Below are positions 26,433 through 35,417 of a stretch of 64,000 nucleotides of DNA, piece by piece. The notes under the pieces were generated by a model. That model was not told the DNA's origin, ran no database searches, and saw only the letters and a list, made by a program, of their open reading frames with translations. Numbering within the stretch: position 1 is the stretch's first letter; every line of letters starts with the position of its first letter. The position numbers were made by a program, and so were the translations under genes. This DNA is from Bradyrhizobium sp. CCBAU 53351 (GTDB lineage: Bacteria; Pseudomonadota; Alphaproteobacteria; Rhizobiales; Xanthobacteraceae), in contig NZ_CP030059.1 of NCBI RefSeq assembly GCF_015291745.1, forward strand, positions 6,909,501-6,973,500, in the 5' to 3' direction.

Positions 26433-27665
26433 GTGCCGCTCGAAAAGCCGTCGATCGAAAATTCGTACTCCTGGATTCGTCTCACCGTCTCCATGGCCCT
26501 CAGCACGCTGGGCTGCGTCGGCATGTGGTCGCTGGTGGTGGCATTGCCGGCAGTGCAGGCCGATTTCAATGCGCCCCGTGCCGAGGCGGCCCTGCCCTAC
26601 ACGCTCACCATCATCGGCTTCATGATCGGCGGCATCGTCGTCGGCCGCCTGGCCGATCGCTTCGGCATTCTGCTGCCGCTGGCCGGCGGCACGATCCTGA
26701 TGAGCCTCGGCTACGTCCTCACCGCCTTCGCGCCGAGCCTGCCGATGTTCGCGCTGATCTCAGGCGTCACGATCGGCCTCGGCGGCGCGGCGAGCTTCGC
26801 GCCGCTGGTGGCCGATGTCTCCTTGTGGTTCGACAGGCACCGCGGCCTCGCCATTTCCCTGGCGACGGCCGGCAGCTCCGTTGCCGGCGTTGTCTGGCCA
26901 CCCATTGTCCAGCAGGCCATCGCCTCCTACGGCTGGCGGCAGACCCATGTCGGCATCGGCCTGTTTTGTTTGGCAACGATGCTGCCGCTCTCGCTGGTGC
27001 TGCTGCGGCGGCCGCCCGTCCAGGCGGCTGCGCGCGAAGCGACGAGCCGCGGCAACACGATGCAGTCGATCGGCCTGTCCCCTTCCGTCACCCAGGGCCT
27101 GCTGGCCCTCGCCGGCATATGCTGCTGCGTCGCCATGGCGATGCCGCAGGTCCATCTGGTCGCCTATTGCGGCGACCTCGGCTACGGCTCCGCGCGCGGC
27201 GCCGAGATGCTGGCGGTCATGCTCGGCTTCAGTGTGGCGAGCCGTCTGTTCTTCGGCTGGCTGTTGAACCGCATCGGCGGCCTGCCGACGCTGCTGCTGG
27301 GCTCGGCGATGCAGGCCACGGCACTCGCACTCTATCTGCCGTTCAACGGCCTGGTCTCGCTTTATGTGGTGTCGGCTATATTCGGACTGGCGCAGGGCGG
27401 CATCGTGCCGAGCTACGCCGTGATCATCCGCGAGCTATTCCCGGCGCGGGAGGCCGGCTTTCGCATCAGTCTCGCCATCTCGGTCACGCTCGCGGGCATG
27501 GCGCTGGGGGGCTGGATGGCCGGCGCGATCTATGATGCGACCGGCTCCTACGCGTCGGCGCTGATCAACGGCATCGCCTGGAATATCGTGAACATCGCGA
27601 TTGCAGCCTGGCTGCTGCAGCGCCAGCGCCGACATATCGTCGGCGCCTGCGCCGCGCTCAGCTGA
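26433..27665 (+). CDS. MFS transporter
   Basis: A 410-residue major facilitator with twelve predicted membrane helices. The N-terminal loop 2-3 motif is GRLADRFGILLPL (family G-x-L-a-D-r-x-G-r), and a matching loop FFGWLLNRIGGLPTLLLG marks the second half. It starts at GTG 26433 after GAGGAAA. The arrangement resembles oxalate/formate- and monocarboxylate-type carriers. It diverges from the short LysR gene, a typical regulator-target pair, and its last 8 bp overlap the end of the alcohol dehydrogenase gene on the other strand. Confidence 0.87.
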   Translation: MPLEKPSIENSYSWIRLTVSMALSTLGCVGMWSLVVALPAVQADFNAPRAEAALPYTLTIIGFMIGGIVVGRLADRFGILLPLAGGTILMSLGYVLTAFAPSLPMFALISGVTIGLGGAASFAPLVADVSLWFDRHRGLAISLATAGSSVAGVVWPPIVQQAIASYGWRQTHVGIGLFCLATMLPLSLVLLRRPPVQAAAREATSRGNTMQSIGLSPSVTQGLLALAGICCCVAMAMPQVHLVAYCGDLGYGSARGAEMLAVMLGFSVASRLFFGWLLNRIGGLPTLLLGSAMQATALALYLPFNGLVSLYVVSAIFGLAQGGIVPSYAVIIRELFPAREAGFRISLAISVTLAGMALGGWMAGAIYDATGSYASALINGIAWNIVNIAIAAWLLQRQRRHIVGACAALS

Positions 27666-28701
27666 TGTTCAGCAGGATTCGCCCGGACGTGCCGCTGCGC
27701 ATCAGGTCCAGCGCGTCGTTGACGCCGTCGAGCGCGAACTCGTGTGTGACGATCCCACGGTAGTTCACCTTGCCGGCGTCGCTCAGGCGAACCAGCCGCG
27801 GGATATCGCGCGCCGGCTGGCATTGCCCGCCTTCCGAACCCTTCAGCACCTTCTCGAAATGGAGCGGCAGCGTGTAGATCTCGGCCTTCTCGCGGGGAAC
27901 ACCGACGAGGACGCAGCGGCCCTTCTTCGCGGTGATCTCGTAGGCGAGCTCGATCAGATTCTTGACGCCGGTGGTCTCGACGACCTTGTCGGGTCCGTCA
28001 GCGCCGGTGATCGATCGAACCTCGGCGGCGACATCCTTGACCGCTTCGGAGTTGATGAGGTGCGTCGCGCCGAACTGCCGGGCCATCTCGAGCTTGTTGT
28101 CGAGGCGATCGATCGCGATCACGGGATAGGCACCGACCATCGCGGCAAATTGCACGATGTTCAATCCGACGCCGCCGACGCCGAACACGACGACGGCTTC
28201 GCCGATGGCGATCTGCGCGTCGTTGTTGACGACGCCGAGCGCGGTCGTCACGGCACAGCCGAGCAGCGGCGCGCTGGTGCGGTCGATCGAAGCCGGAACC
28301 GGGGTGACGCGATTTTCCGATACCACGGCATATTCATTGAAGGTGGTGACCCAGCCGGCGTTGAGCCGCTTGCCGCGCCAGGAATAGACCGGCGTGTTGG
28401 ACTGGACGCCCTTGCCCGGGCGCCAATGCATGACGACGGTATCCCCCTCTTTGCAGGACACGACGCCGGGTCCGGTCTCGACGATCGTGGCCAGCGCCTC
28501 GTGACCCAACAGGTGCGGCAGGAACTTGTCGACGCCCTTGACCGCGTCGATCTCGTTGATCTGCGCGCCGCAGATGCTCGACGTGTGCACATGCGCGAGC
28601 ACCTGGCCGTGTTCGAGCCTGTCCGGCAAGGTGAACTCGTCGACGATCAGCGGCTTGCCCGATTCGACGAGAATGGCCGCCTTGGCAGTCTTGATGTCCA
28701 T
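27658..28701 (-). CDS. Zinc-type alcohol dehydrogenase without structural zinc site
   Basis: A 347-residue medium-chain dehydrogenase. Catalytic zinc ligands are present (Cys44 in SSICGAQ, His67-Glu68 in LLGHEA, Cys149 in LLGCAVTTALG). The NAD site is GVGGVG (174-179), with Asp198 for the adenosine ribose, so NAD is favoured. The four-cysteine structural zinc lobe expected around residues 95-115 is missing; that stretch reads GKGVQSNTPVYSWRG. Overall closer to the adhC/mycothiol-type branch than to yeast ADH. It follows a methyltransferase gene by 13 bp. Confidence 0.85.
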   Translation of the reverse strand: MDIKTAKAAILVESGKPLIVDEFTLPDRLEHGQVLAHVHTSSICGAQINEIDAVKGVDKFLPHLLGHEALATIVETGPGVVSCKEGDTVVMHWRPGKGVQSNTPVYSWRGKRLNAGWVTTFNEYAVVSENRVTPVPASIDRTSAPLLGCAVTTALGVVNNDAQIAIGEAVVVFGVGGVGLNIVQFAAMVGAYPVIAIDRLDNKLEMARQFGATHLINSEAVKDVAAEVRSITGADGPDKVVETTGVKNLIELAYEITAKKGRCVLVGVPREKAEIYTLPLHFEKVLKGSEGGQCQPARDIPRLVRLSDAGKVNYRGIVTHEFALDGVNDALDLMRSGTSGRILLNIS

Positions 28702-28714
28702 GGAGATCGCCCGA

Positions 28715-29380
28715 TCACTCGAAATAGATGAATTCGTAATCGCCGGTGTAACCCAGCTTTCCGTACAGCCAGATCCATTCCGAGGTGTGCAGGATGGACT
28801 CCGCCGTCAGCGCCCAGCATTCGAGATTGTGCAACTCGGCGACGTTCCGGTAGCCCTCGACCATGACGTATTTGTTCTTGCCGACCCGCTCGACCTCCTT
28901 GAGGGCCGCCTCGAGCTCGTACAGTCGCAGATTGTGCAAGGTGCCGAGCGAGATGACGAGGTCGAAACTGTCGTCGCCATAGGGATAGACGTCCTGGGCG
29001 CGATAGTTGAACAGATACGGCCTCACCTGCTCGTGCGAATTGGCGAGCCCGTGCTTGGAGATATCGAAGCCGACGACCTTCAAGCCCGGCAGGATCTTCT
29101 GCATCTCGTACAGCAGGAATCCCTTGCCGCAGCCGACGTCGAGCACGCTGGAGCCGTCCTTCAGACCATAGGTCTCGATCAGCGCCTTGGCGACCGGCGC
29201 CCAGCGCCCCTCGATGAAGCGGTAGCCGCCATAGCCGAAGCGGCGGTCGCCGTCCCAATAATCGGCCTCGTATTCCCGCGCCTTCAGCGAGCAGCCGATC
29301 TTGTCGTCGTTCATACGGCCCATGTAATCGCGCTTGGTCGCCGTATGCAGCGGCGTCACGATATTCAGCAGTCGTCCCAT
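28715..29380 (-). CDS. Class I SAM-dependent methyltransferase
   Basis: A 221-residue methyltransferase. SAM-binding motif I is SSVLDVGCGKGFLLYEM (about 95-111), with acidic GFDISKHGL after the next strand and a VISLGTLHNL segment for motif IV. The first about 50 residues (NDDKIGCSLKAREYEADYWD, GYGGYRFIEGRW) are typical of bacterial C-methyltransferases that act on sugars or small acids. It is paired with the zinc dehydrogenase downstream, suggesting a two-step modification of one substrate (inference). Confidence 0.82.
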   Translation of the reverse strand: MGRLLNIVTPLHTATKRDYMGRMNDDKIGCSLKAREYEADYWDGDRRFGYGGYRFIEGRWAPVAKALIETYGLKDGSSVLDVGCGKGFLLYEMQKILPGLKVVGFDISKHGLANSHEQVRPYLFNYRAQDVYPYGDDSFDLVISLGTLHNLRLYELEAALKEVERVGKNKYVMVEGYRNVAELHNLECWALTAESILHTSEWIWLYGKLGYTGDYEFIYFE

Positions 29381-29648
29381 TCAACCCTCGGATTCCAAAG
29401 CGCGTTGCGATGGCCGCGACCGGCCGGGGAGCCGTGAGTCGCGACTTGCGAGTCCTTCTAGCATTGGTGGTCGAGATCATCATTGCTGCAGATCAATGAT
29501 GGGGAGTCCTGCGACGGCTTGGGCAGCAGCGCGACGGAGCCTTGCGGGGCGCGGAGCCCGGCGAGGTTCCAATGCGGCTGGCAGCAGTGACATGAAGACG
29601 CGGGGAACGCGAATGCGAAGCACGGCGTTGGCGCGAAGGGAGATCACC

Positions 29649-29975
29649 ATGCCGACCAAACCGACCATCGCCCGCATCTGGCGCGGTCGCACCCGCCGCG
29701 ATGTCGCCGACGCCTACCAGGCCTATCTGCAGGCCGAGGGCATTCCGCCGCTGCGCAAGACCGCGCTCGGTGTGCAGCAATTACGCGAGGACCGCGACGA
29801 GGAGACCTGGTTCACGACCATCTCCTATTGGGCGGACATCGCAGCCATGACGGCCTTCACCGGGGGCGAGCCGACCAAGGTCCATCATCTCGCGCGCGAC
29901 GCGGAATTCCTGATCGAGCTGCCGCAGCGCATCGAGATTCACCGCATCCTGATCGACGAGCAAGGACTGCAGTGA
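29649..29975 (+). CDS. ABM-like dimeric alpha/beta barrel protein
   Basis: A 108-residue protein whose core (ARIWRGRTRRDVADAYQAYL, then TTISYWADIAAMTAFTGGEP) matches the ABM/DUF-type ferredoxin-like barrel. GGGAG precedes ATG 29649 by 6 nt. Conserved aromatic and Arg positions suggest a quinone, haem or small aromatic ligand. Second protein of this fold in the window (the other is at 7006). The 268 bp before it hold no supported gene. Confidence 0.68.
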   Translation: MPTKPTIARIWRGRTRRDVADAYQAYLQAEGIPPLRKTALGVQQLREDRDEETWFTTISYWADIAAMTAFTGGEPTKVHHLARDAEFLIELPQRIEIHRILIDEQGLQ

Positions 29976-30182
29976 AAGGCCGAGCCACGGAATGTGAGGC
30001 TCGCTTCGCTGCCCAATCGCAGCTTGCCGCAAATATCCGATCGCTCGCGGCTGTGCGGTTTCGCCGCAATGTTTCCAGCGGAATGAATCACTATAGTCAG
30101 AATGTCATGGCATATGTCGTCGACATAGACGCGCGCACCGCGCGTTTCGGTCTTCACGCCGGCCGCCTCCAAGCAGGCGGTT

Positions 30183-30216
30183 AGCCGGACGGTGTTCGCG
30201 CCGTCCGGGCTCTTTT
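30183..30216 (+). terminator. Intrinsic terminator-like hairpin
   Basis: CCGGACGG/CCGTCCGG (8-bp stem, extendable with one bulge) with an 8-nt loop, followed by GCTCTTTTCC. It separates the ABM-like gene from the Rnk-like pair. A 33-codon reading from ATG 30083 ends exactly before it, but I do not call it a gene. Confidence 0.65.
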
Positions 30217-30270
30217 CCAGCTTTCGTGACCTCTGCCTGAGAGGTCGTCTTGAAGCAGAAGGAGTGTGCC

Positions 30271-30735
30271 GTGCTGCCTCTTCCGAAAATTGCGCTCGTC
30301 GCATCTGAATATCCGCGGCTCGAACAGCTTGCCCGCCGCGCCGCCCAACGAGGTGATTTGGACGGAATCTTCCTGCTGGGTGAAGTCAATCGCGCCGACA
30401 TCGTGCCGGACGAATGGGACGATCTCCGTTCGCGGGTGATCGTCGGATCATGGGTCACCTTTTGCACGAACTGGGGCGTTCCGCGTCGCATCGTGCAATT
30501 GGTCTGGCCCGAGGAATGTTGGTCGGATCCCGCCCGCATTTCGGTCCTGACGCCTTTGGGAGCGGCTTTGATCGGCCTGCAGGTCGGCGATCAAATGCCG
30601 TACGTCGTCGGCGGCTGCCTGAATGTCGTCAGGGTTTTGAACGTCACCCGATCAAGCCCGAACGTCGTTCCGCTCTTTCCCGCAAATCGGCGCAGCCGGC
30701 CGCTCGACGATGATCCTGGACCGACTGCAGCATAG
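30271..30735 (+). CDS. Rnk/GreA C-terminal domain-like protein, divergent
   Basis: A 154-residue protein starting at GTG 30271 with AAGGAG upstream. The C-terminal half matches the GreA/GreB/Rnk C-terminal domain (VGSWVTFCTNWGVPRRIVQLVWPEE, RISVLTPLGAALIGLQVGDQM). The N-terminal half is a helical region without a full GreA coiled coil. By homology it should bind RNA polymerase near the secondary channel, as Rnk does. A paralogue follows 10 bp later, so the pair is co-transcribed. More divergent than the second copy. Confidence 0.75.
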   Translation: MLPLPKIALVASEYPRLEQLARRAAQRGDLDGIFLLGEVNRADIVPDEWDDLRSRVIVGSWVTFCTNWGVPRRIVQLVWPEECWSDPARISVLTPLGAALIGLQVGDQMPYVVGGCLNVVRVLNVTRSSPNVVPLFPANRRSRPLDDDPGPTAA

Positions 30736-30745
30736 GAGAAGCCAA

Positions 30746-31180
30746 ATGCAGAACTTCGAAGCCGAGATTCGGCGGGACCAGCCCGCGCTGCCGCCGATCA
30801 AGCTCGCAAAAGACGAATCGCGGCGTCTCAGCTCGCTGGCGAATTCGACCATGGATCTGTTTCCCCGTGTCGCCCAGTTTCTGGCCCGCGAGCTGGACCG
30901 CGCGACGGTCGCGGAAGAGAACGACTTGTGCGGCGTGGTCAGGATGGGCTCCAAAGTGACCTATCGCGACGACAGGGGTGCGAGCCGCGAGATCGTGCTG
31001 GTCTATCCGCACGAGGCCAACATCGCGCTCAGCCGGATCTCGATCCTGACGCCCGTCGGAGCGGCCCTGATCGGCCTCTCGGTGGGACAGCGCATCGCAT
31101 TCGAGACGCCGGACAAGCGCATCAGAGGGTTGACCGTTCTTGCCGTCTCCGAATCGGAAGGGAACGACCGATCCAAATGA
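30746..31180 (+). CDS. Nucleoside diphosphate kinase regulator-like protein (Rnk family)
   Basis: A 144-residue protein. The N-terminal helical part (DESRRLSSLANSTMDL, FLARELDRATV) and the C-terminal GreA/GreB domain (MGSKVTYRDDRGASREIVLV, RISILTPVGAALIGLSVGQR) give the Rnk layout. Rnk binds RNA polymerase at the GreA site but lacks the acidic coiled-coil tip. TAGGAG precedes ATG 30746. Second of a tandem pair with the gene at 30271; duplication is inferred from the shared ISVLTP/ISILTP-GAALIGL block. Confidence 0.8.
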   Translation: MQNFEAEIRRDQPALPPIKLAKDESRRLSSLANSTMDLFPRVAQFLARELDRATVAEENDLCGVVRMGSKVTYRDDRGASREIVLVYPHEANIALSRISILTPVGAALIGLSVGQRIAFETPDKRIRGLTVLAVSESEGNDRSK

Positions 31181-31414
31181 GCATGACTCTTTCGCGTTAG
31201 CGGGCGCGCCGCTCCTTGATGCGCGCCCCGCCTGTCGCACGGGTTTGACAGACGACCTGCGATGGAACTTGCTGTAGCACAACGAGCTCCCTTCCAAGGC
31301 TCGCTAGCGTTTTTCCGCAGGCGAACTCTCAGAAGCAGCCGAAGGTGGGCGTCGTCAGTAACGCCTCGTCGCCCTTCGCAATTGACCTCGTCAGGCACGG
31401 GAACGAAAACAATC

Positions 31415-31678
31415 ATGAAGAACATCAGTGCCGGCCAGATCGCCCTGTTGGTTGCGCTCGGAGCCTTGTTGATCCTGACGTGCGTCTGGGGATTCTCAGT
31501 CTGGGAAACCAGCAGCGGCGTCGAGATGGGCAAGCATGGCTGGATCGCGCTGGGCCTCGGAGCCTTCTTCTCCCTGATGATCGGCTGCGGGCTGATGGCC
31601 CTGATGTTCTTCAGCAGCCGCAGCGGCCACGATGATGTCGCCGATCCCTTCCGCCGGCGGGACGGCGAGGACCGCTAG
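31415..31678 (+). CDS. Small two-helix membrane protein
   Basis: An 87-residue protein with two transmembrane segments (IALLVALGALLILTCVWGF and LGAFFSLMIGCGLMALMFF) and a charged C-terminus (SGHDDVADPFRRRDGEDR). ATG 31415 is chosen because a longer reading from 31262 adds a basic leader with no membrane signal. No recognised family; topology suggests both ends on the same side of the inner membrane. Confidence 0.6.
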   Translation: MKNISAGQIALLVALGALLILTCVWGFSVWETSSGVEMGKHGWIALGLGAFFSLMIGCGLMALMFFSSRSGHDDVADPFRRRDGEDR

Positions 31679-31805
31679 CCACATCTCAGGCTTGCATCCT
31701 TACCAACAATTCATGTTCCGCGACCCTCTGTCGCTCGTCTCGCGCTGAAGGAACGGAGCGGGCAAGCGGCCGTTGCTCCCCATCCTCAACAACACGGAGC
31801 CCGAC

Positions 31806-32171
31806 ATGAAAATGCGCAGAACTTTCGTCGCCCTCGCGGCCGCTGGAGCGATGCTCTGGACCGCGGCATCACCGGTGCTTGCGGCGCCTCTGCCGATCGC
31901 GAATCCGGGTGCTGACTCCGGCTTGCAGCAAGTGCAGTACCGGCACTGGCACGGACATGGATATCGGCATGGCTATTACGGGCACCATCACGGTGGGAAC
32001 GGCGCAGCCGTCCTTGGCGGCTTGGCGGCCGGCGCCATCATCGGCGGCGCAATCGCCAGCAGCCAGGCTCAGGCCAACGCGACCTCCTACTGCGCCCAGC
32101 GCTATCGCTCCTATGACCCCGGCTCAGGGACTTTTCTAGGTAACGACGGTTTGCGTCACCCCTGTCCGTGA
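31806..32171 (+). CDS. BA14K family protein
   Basis: A 121-residue exported protein: signal peptide (FVALAAAGAMLWTAASPVLAA), a His/Gly/Tyr-rich stretch (RHWHGHGYRHGYYGHHHGG), a Gly-rich hydrophobic segment (AAVLGGLAAGAIIGGAIAS) and the C-terminal BA14K signature YCAQRYRSYDPGSGTFLG. BA14K proteins of Brucella are immunoreactive lectin-like membrane proteins. The His-rich region may bind metal. Function here unknown. Confidence 0.85.
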   Translation: MKMRRTFVALAAAGAMLWTAASPVLAAPLPIANPGADSGLQQVQYRHWHGHGYRHGYYGHHHGGNGAAVLGGLAAGAIIGGAIASSQAQANATSYCAQRYRSYDPGSGTFLGNDGLRHPCP

Positions 32172-32190
32172 CGCACGCATGAGAGGCGAC

Positions 32191-32221
32191 GGCAGCCTCC
32201 CCCGCGATGCGAGAGGCTGCC
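32191..32221. terminator. Hairpin between convergent genes
   Basis: GGCAGCCTC/GAGGCTGCC 9-bp stem with a 13-nt loop, midway between the BA14K gene and the convergent TctC-type gene. No T-run on either side, so a Rho-assisted or 3'-protecting role is as likely as intrinsic termination. Confidence 0.45.
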
Positions 32222-32278
32222 GGCCTACGGTACAGACGTTGCGGCCCATCCCAAGGGTGATCGAACGCGCCTGCGATG

Positions 32279-33304
32279 CTATTGCACCTCGATGTTCGCG
32301 TCCTTGACCAGCTTGCGCCAGCGCGCCTCCTCCTGGCCGACATAGCGGTCGAGCTCTTGCGGCGCGCTGCCGACCATGATGAGGCCCTCGTTCGCCTCCA
32401 GCTTCTTGAAGGCACCGGACTGAACCGCCTTTGCGATCGCCTGATTGAGGCGCGCAATCACCGGCGCCGGCGTCTTGGCCGGAGCGTACAAGCCGTACCA
32501 GGATTCGGCGGCGTAGCCGGGCACGCCGGCCTCGGCAACGGTCGGCAACTGCGGGAACGCCGCCGAGCGCTCGGCGGATGTGACGGCCAGCGCCCGGAGC
32601 TGACCTGCGGCCACCAGCGAGGCCGCGCTCGCCACGGTGGTGAACATCACGTCGATCTGGCCGCCCAGGAGATCGCTGATCGCGGGCGCCGCGCCCTTGT
32701 AGGGCACCGCCGTCATCTTGACCTTCGCCATGGAGTTGAACAGCTCGCCCGCGAGATGCGCCGAGGTGCCGGTGCCGAACGTGCCGAGGTTGAGCTTGCC
32801 GGGATTGGCCTTGGCCTCCGTGATCAAATCCGAGATCGAGTTGATCTTCGATGCCGGGTTGACCACGACGATGTTGAAGGAGCGCGCGATCAGCGAGACC
32901 GCCGCGAAGTCCTTGTGCGGATCGAACGGCAGCTTGTTGTACAGACTCGGGTTGACCGCGTGCGCGAACGTCGCCATCAGCAGCGAATAGCCGTCGGGCT
33001 CGCTGGTCGCCACCGTCTGGGTTCCGATGATGGTCCCGGCGCCCGGCTTGTTCTCGATGATGACGGACTTGCCGAGATCCGTCTGCAGCTCCTGCGCCGT
33101 CGTACGCGCCATGATGTCGGTGCCGCCGCCGGCTGCGAAGGGCACGACGATCTTGATGATCTTATCAGGATATTCGGCGCGCGCCGGCGTCAGTCCGAGC
33201 CCCGCGACGATCGCACAGGCGAGAATGGCGAGGCTCTGCCGGCGCCGCACGGCGAAATTCCTCTGCCGCGCGCCGTCGTGATCGATGCTTCCGCTGCTGG
33301 CCAT
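32279..33304 (-). CDS. Tripartite tricarboxylate transporter substrate-binding protein (TctC/Bug)
   Basis: A 341-residue periplasmic binding protein of the Bug/TctC family. After an Arg-rich leader and signal segment (RRRQSLAILACAIVAGLGL) the mature part begins with the family pattern YPDKIIKIVVPFAAGGGTDIM and continues with ENKPGAGTIIGTQTV. ATG 33304 is preferred (GGAG 6 nt upstream) because longer readings run towards the preceding gene's stop. No TctA/TctB membrane genes are adjacent, common for Bug proteins. Third gene of an operon with enoyl-CoA hydratase and an acyl-CoA synthetase, suggesting a carboxylic acid ligand. Confidence 0.85.
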   Translation of the reverse strand: MASSGSIDHDGARQRNFAVRRRQSLAILACAIVAGLGLTPARAEYPDKIIKIVVPFAAGGGTDIMARTTAQELQTDLGKSVIIENKPGAGTIIGTQTVATSEPDGYSLLMATFAHAVNPSLYNKLPFDPHKDFAAVSLIARSFNIVVVNPASKINSISDLITEAKANPGKLNLGTFGTGTSAHLAGELFNSMAKVKMTAVPYKGAAPAISDLLGGQIDVMFTTVASAASLVAAGQLRALAVTSAERSAAFPQLPTVAEAGVPGYAAESWYGLYAPAKTPAPVIARLNQAIAKAVQSGAFKKLEANEGLIMVGSAPQELDRYVGQEEARWRKLVKDANIEVQ

Positions 33305-33326
33305 CTGGAGCTCCATCCCACTCTGT

Positions 33327-35414
33327 CTAGACATTGAGAACAACCAATCCGTCCGCTGCCTTCACGCCCTGGCCCGCCGGCAGCACGAACACCGGATTGA
33401 TCTCCGCCTCCGAAAGTCGATCCCCGAGCTGCGCAACCATGCGCGAGAACGCGACCACCGCTTCTGCGAGCGCTTCGACATCGCATGTCGGCCGGCCCCG
33501 AAAGCCATCCAGCAACGGCCATGTGACGAGATCGCGCGCCATCGCGCGCGCCTCGGACAGATCGAGGCCGCCATTCGGCGGAAGCAGACGCATCGTCGTG
33601 TCCTTGAACAGTTCGGCCGCGACGCCGCCCATGCCGAGAAGGATTGCCGTTCCCAGGGAATCACGATGCATGCCGAGAATGATCTCGACGCCGCCTGAGA
33701 TCATCTCCTGAACCAGGAACTGCTCGGGTCGCTTCCCGGCCCTGGCCTCGACCTCAGCCGCCATCGCAGCCAGGCGATCGCCGATCACTTCAGTGGTCAG
33801 GTTAATCGCGACGCCGCCGACATCGCTCTTGTGCGCGATCTCGCGCGAGAGGATCTTGAGCACGACACGGCCCCCGAGGCCGCGCGCCGCCTGCTCGGCT
33901 TCGCGCGCTGTTGCAACCACTTTCTCCGCCACGACAGGAATCCCAAACCGGGCGAACAGCGCCTTGGCCTGTGCTTCATCGAGCGGTCCCGCCGGAAAAC
34001 CGCTGGCATCCGCCGCCGTCGGGGGCGAATCGGATGCCTGGACCTGCTCCGGCATTGCGGCTCGCAACAGCCCGTCGAGCGCCGCAGTGCAGCTCTCGGC
34101 CGAGGTGTAGGCGGGGACGCCGCGCCGGGTCAGCACAGCCACCACCTCGGGCGCGTGGGGACTGACATAGGCGACGACCGGCTTGTCGCTGAGCGGCAAG
34201 CAGTCATGGATGGCGTCGGCCATCAGGGCCGGCGACCCCACGGCCGACGAGCCGGCAATGACGATGAGCGCGTCATAGGACGGACTTGCGAGCAGGATGC
34301 GGATGGCGCCGCGCAGCAAATCCGGCTGCAGGCCGGCGAGGGTCACGTCGATCGGATTGCGATCGAGGTTGGCATGCGAGCCCGACTGCAGGCTGCGCAA
34401 TTGCGCGGCCGTCTCCGCATCGGGTGCGGGTGTCACAAAGCCTGCGACACCGAGACTGTCCGATACGATCGTGCCGGCGCCGCCGGTCGAGGTGAGGATC
34501 GCGACACGCCGGCCGGAAAGCTTCCGCCCCGCACTGAGGGCTGCGGGAATGTCGAGCAGATCTTCGAAGGTCCGGGCGCGGATCACGCCGAGCTGCCGGA
34601 ACAGGGCGTCGTACATGCGGTCGGAGCCGGCCAGCGCGCCGGTGTGCGAAACGGCCGCCTGTGCACCCGCCTCCGATCGCCCGATCTTGAAGGCGACGAT
34701 GGGCTTGCCGGCGCGGCGCGCCTTGAGCACCGCCTCGCGAAAGCGGAGCGGATTGCGGATCGCCTCGATATAGAGTGCAATGACTTTGGTCGCATCGTCT
34801 TCGGCGAGGAAGTCGATGAAATCGGAGAGCTCGAGATCGGCCTCGTTGCTGGTCGACACCAGCTTGGACAGCCCGATTCCGCGCGCCGCGGCGCGCGACA
34901 GCACGGCGCCGAGAATCCCCCCGCTTTGCGAGATCAGCCCAATGCCCCCGGCCGGGAAGTCGTCCATCGCCAGCGCGCCCGACGCCGACAGCACGATATT
35001 GTCGGTGAGATTGACGAGACCGATCGTGTTCGGCCCGAGGACGCGCATCGATCCGGCGGCTTGCATGAGCTGGTGCTGGCGCGCGGCACCTTCCGCTCCG
35101 GTCTCGGTGAAGCCGCTGGCGAGAACGATCGCGGCGGCGGCTCCCCGCTCGGACAATTCGCGCACCGCGATATGCGCGCGCTCGGCGCCGACGAGGACAA
35201 GGCCGACGTCGGGCACATCAGGCAGCGAGGCGACGTCGGCGTAGCACTTGATGCCGCCGATCTCTGCGACCTTGGGATTGACGGGATAGATCGCGCCCGC
35301 AAAGCCGTGCTTCTGAAGATAGGACACAGGTCGCCCCGACGTCTTGCTGGGGTCTGCGGACGCGCCGATGATGGCGATGCTGCGCGGCCGGATCAGGCGT
35401 TCGATCGCGTTCAT
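33327..35414 (-). CDS. ADP-forming acyl-CoA synthetase (acetate-CoA ligase family)
   Basis: A 695-residue single-chain NDP-forming acyl-CoA synthetase. Domains: CoA-binding Rossmann fold (1-130, SIAIIGASADPSKTSGRPV), succinyl-CoA ligase-like domains with the phospho-histidine His257 in AAVSHTGALAGSD, and a C-terminal ATP-grasp (about 480-695, VVLKILSREIAHKSDVGG). It makes acyl-CoA from a carboxylate, CoA and ATP. It starts 3 bp after the enoyl-CoA hydratase stop (TGAgcgATG), so the two are tightly coupled. Substrate probably the acid taken up through the downstream binding protein. Confidence 0.88.
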   Translation of the reverse strand: MNAIERLIRPRSIAIIGASADPSKTSGRPVSYLQKHGFAGAIYPVNPKVAEIGGIKCYADVASLPDVPDVGLVLVGAERAHIAVRELSERGAAAAIVLASGFTETGAEGAARQHQLMQAAGSMRVLGPNTIGLVNLTDNIVLSASGALAMDDFPAGGIGLISQSGGILGAVLSRAAARGIGLSKLVSTSNEADLELSDFIDFLAEDDATKVIALYIEAIRNPLRFREAVLKARRAGKPIVAFKIGRSEAGAQAAVSHTGALAGSDRMYDALFRQLGVIRARTFEDLLDIPAALSAGRKLSGRRVAILTSTGGAGTIVSDSLGVAGFVTPAPDAETAAQLRSLQSGSHANLDRNPIDVTLAGLQPDLLRGAIRILLASPSYDALIVIAGSSAVGSPALMADAIHDCLPLSDKPVVAYVSPHAPEVVAVLTRRGVPAYTSAESCTAALDGLLRAAMPEQVQASDSPPTAADASGFPAGPLDEAQAKALFARFGIPVVAEKVVATAREAEQAARGLGGRVVLKILSREIAHKSDVGGVAINLTTEVIGDRLAAMAAEVEARAGKRPEQFLVQEMISGGVEIILGMHRDSLGTAILLGMGGVAAELFKDTTMRLLPPNGGLDLSEARAMARDLVTWPLLDGFRGRPTCDVEALAEAVVAFSRMVAQLGDRLSEAEINPVFVLPAGQGVKAADGLVVLNV

Positions 35415-35417
35415 CGC

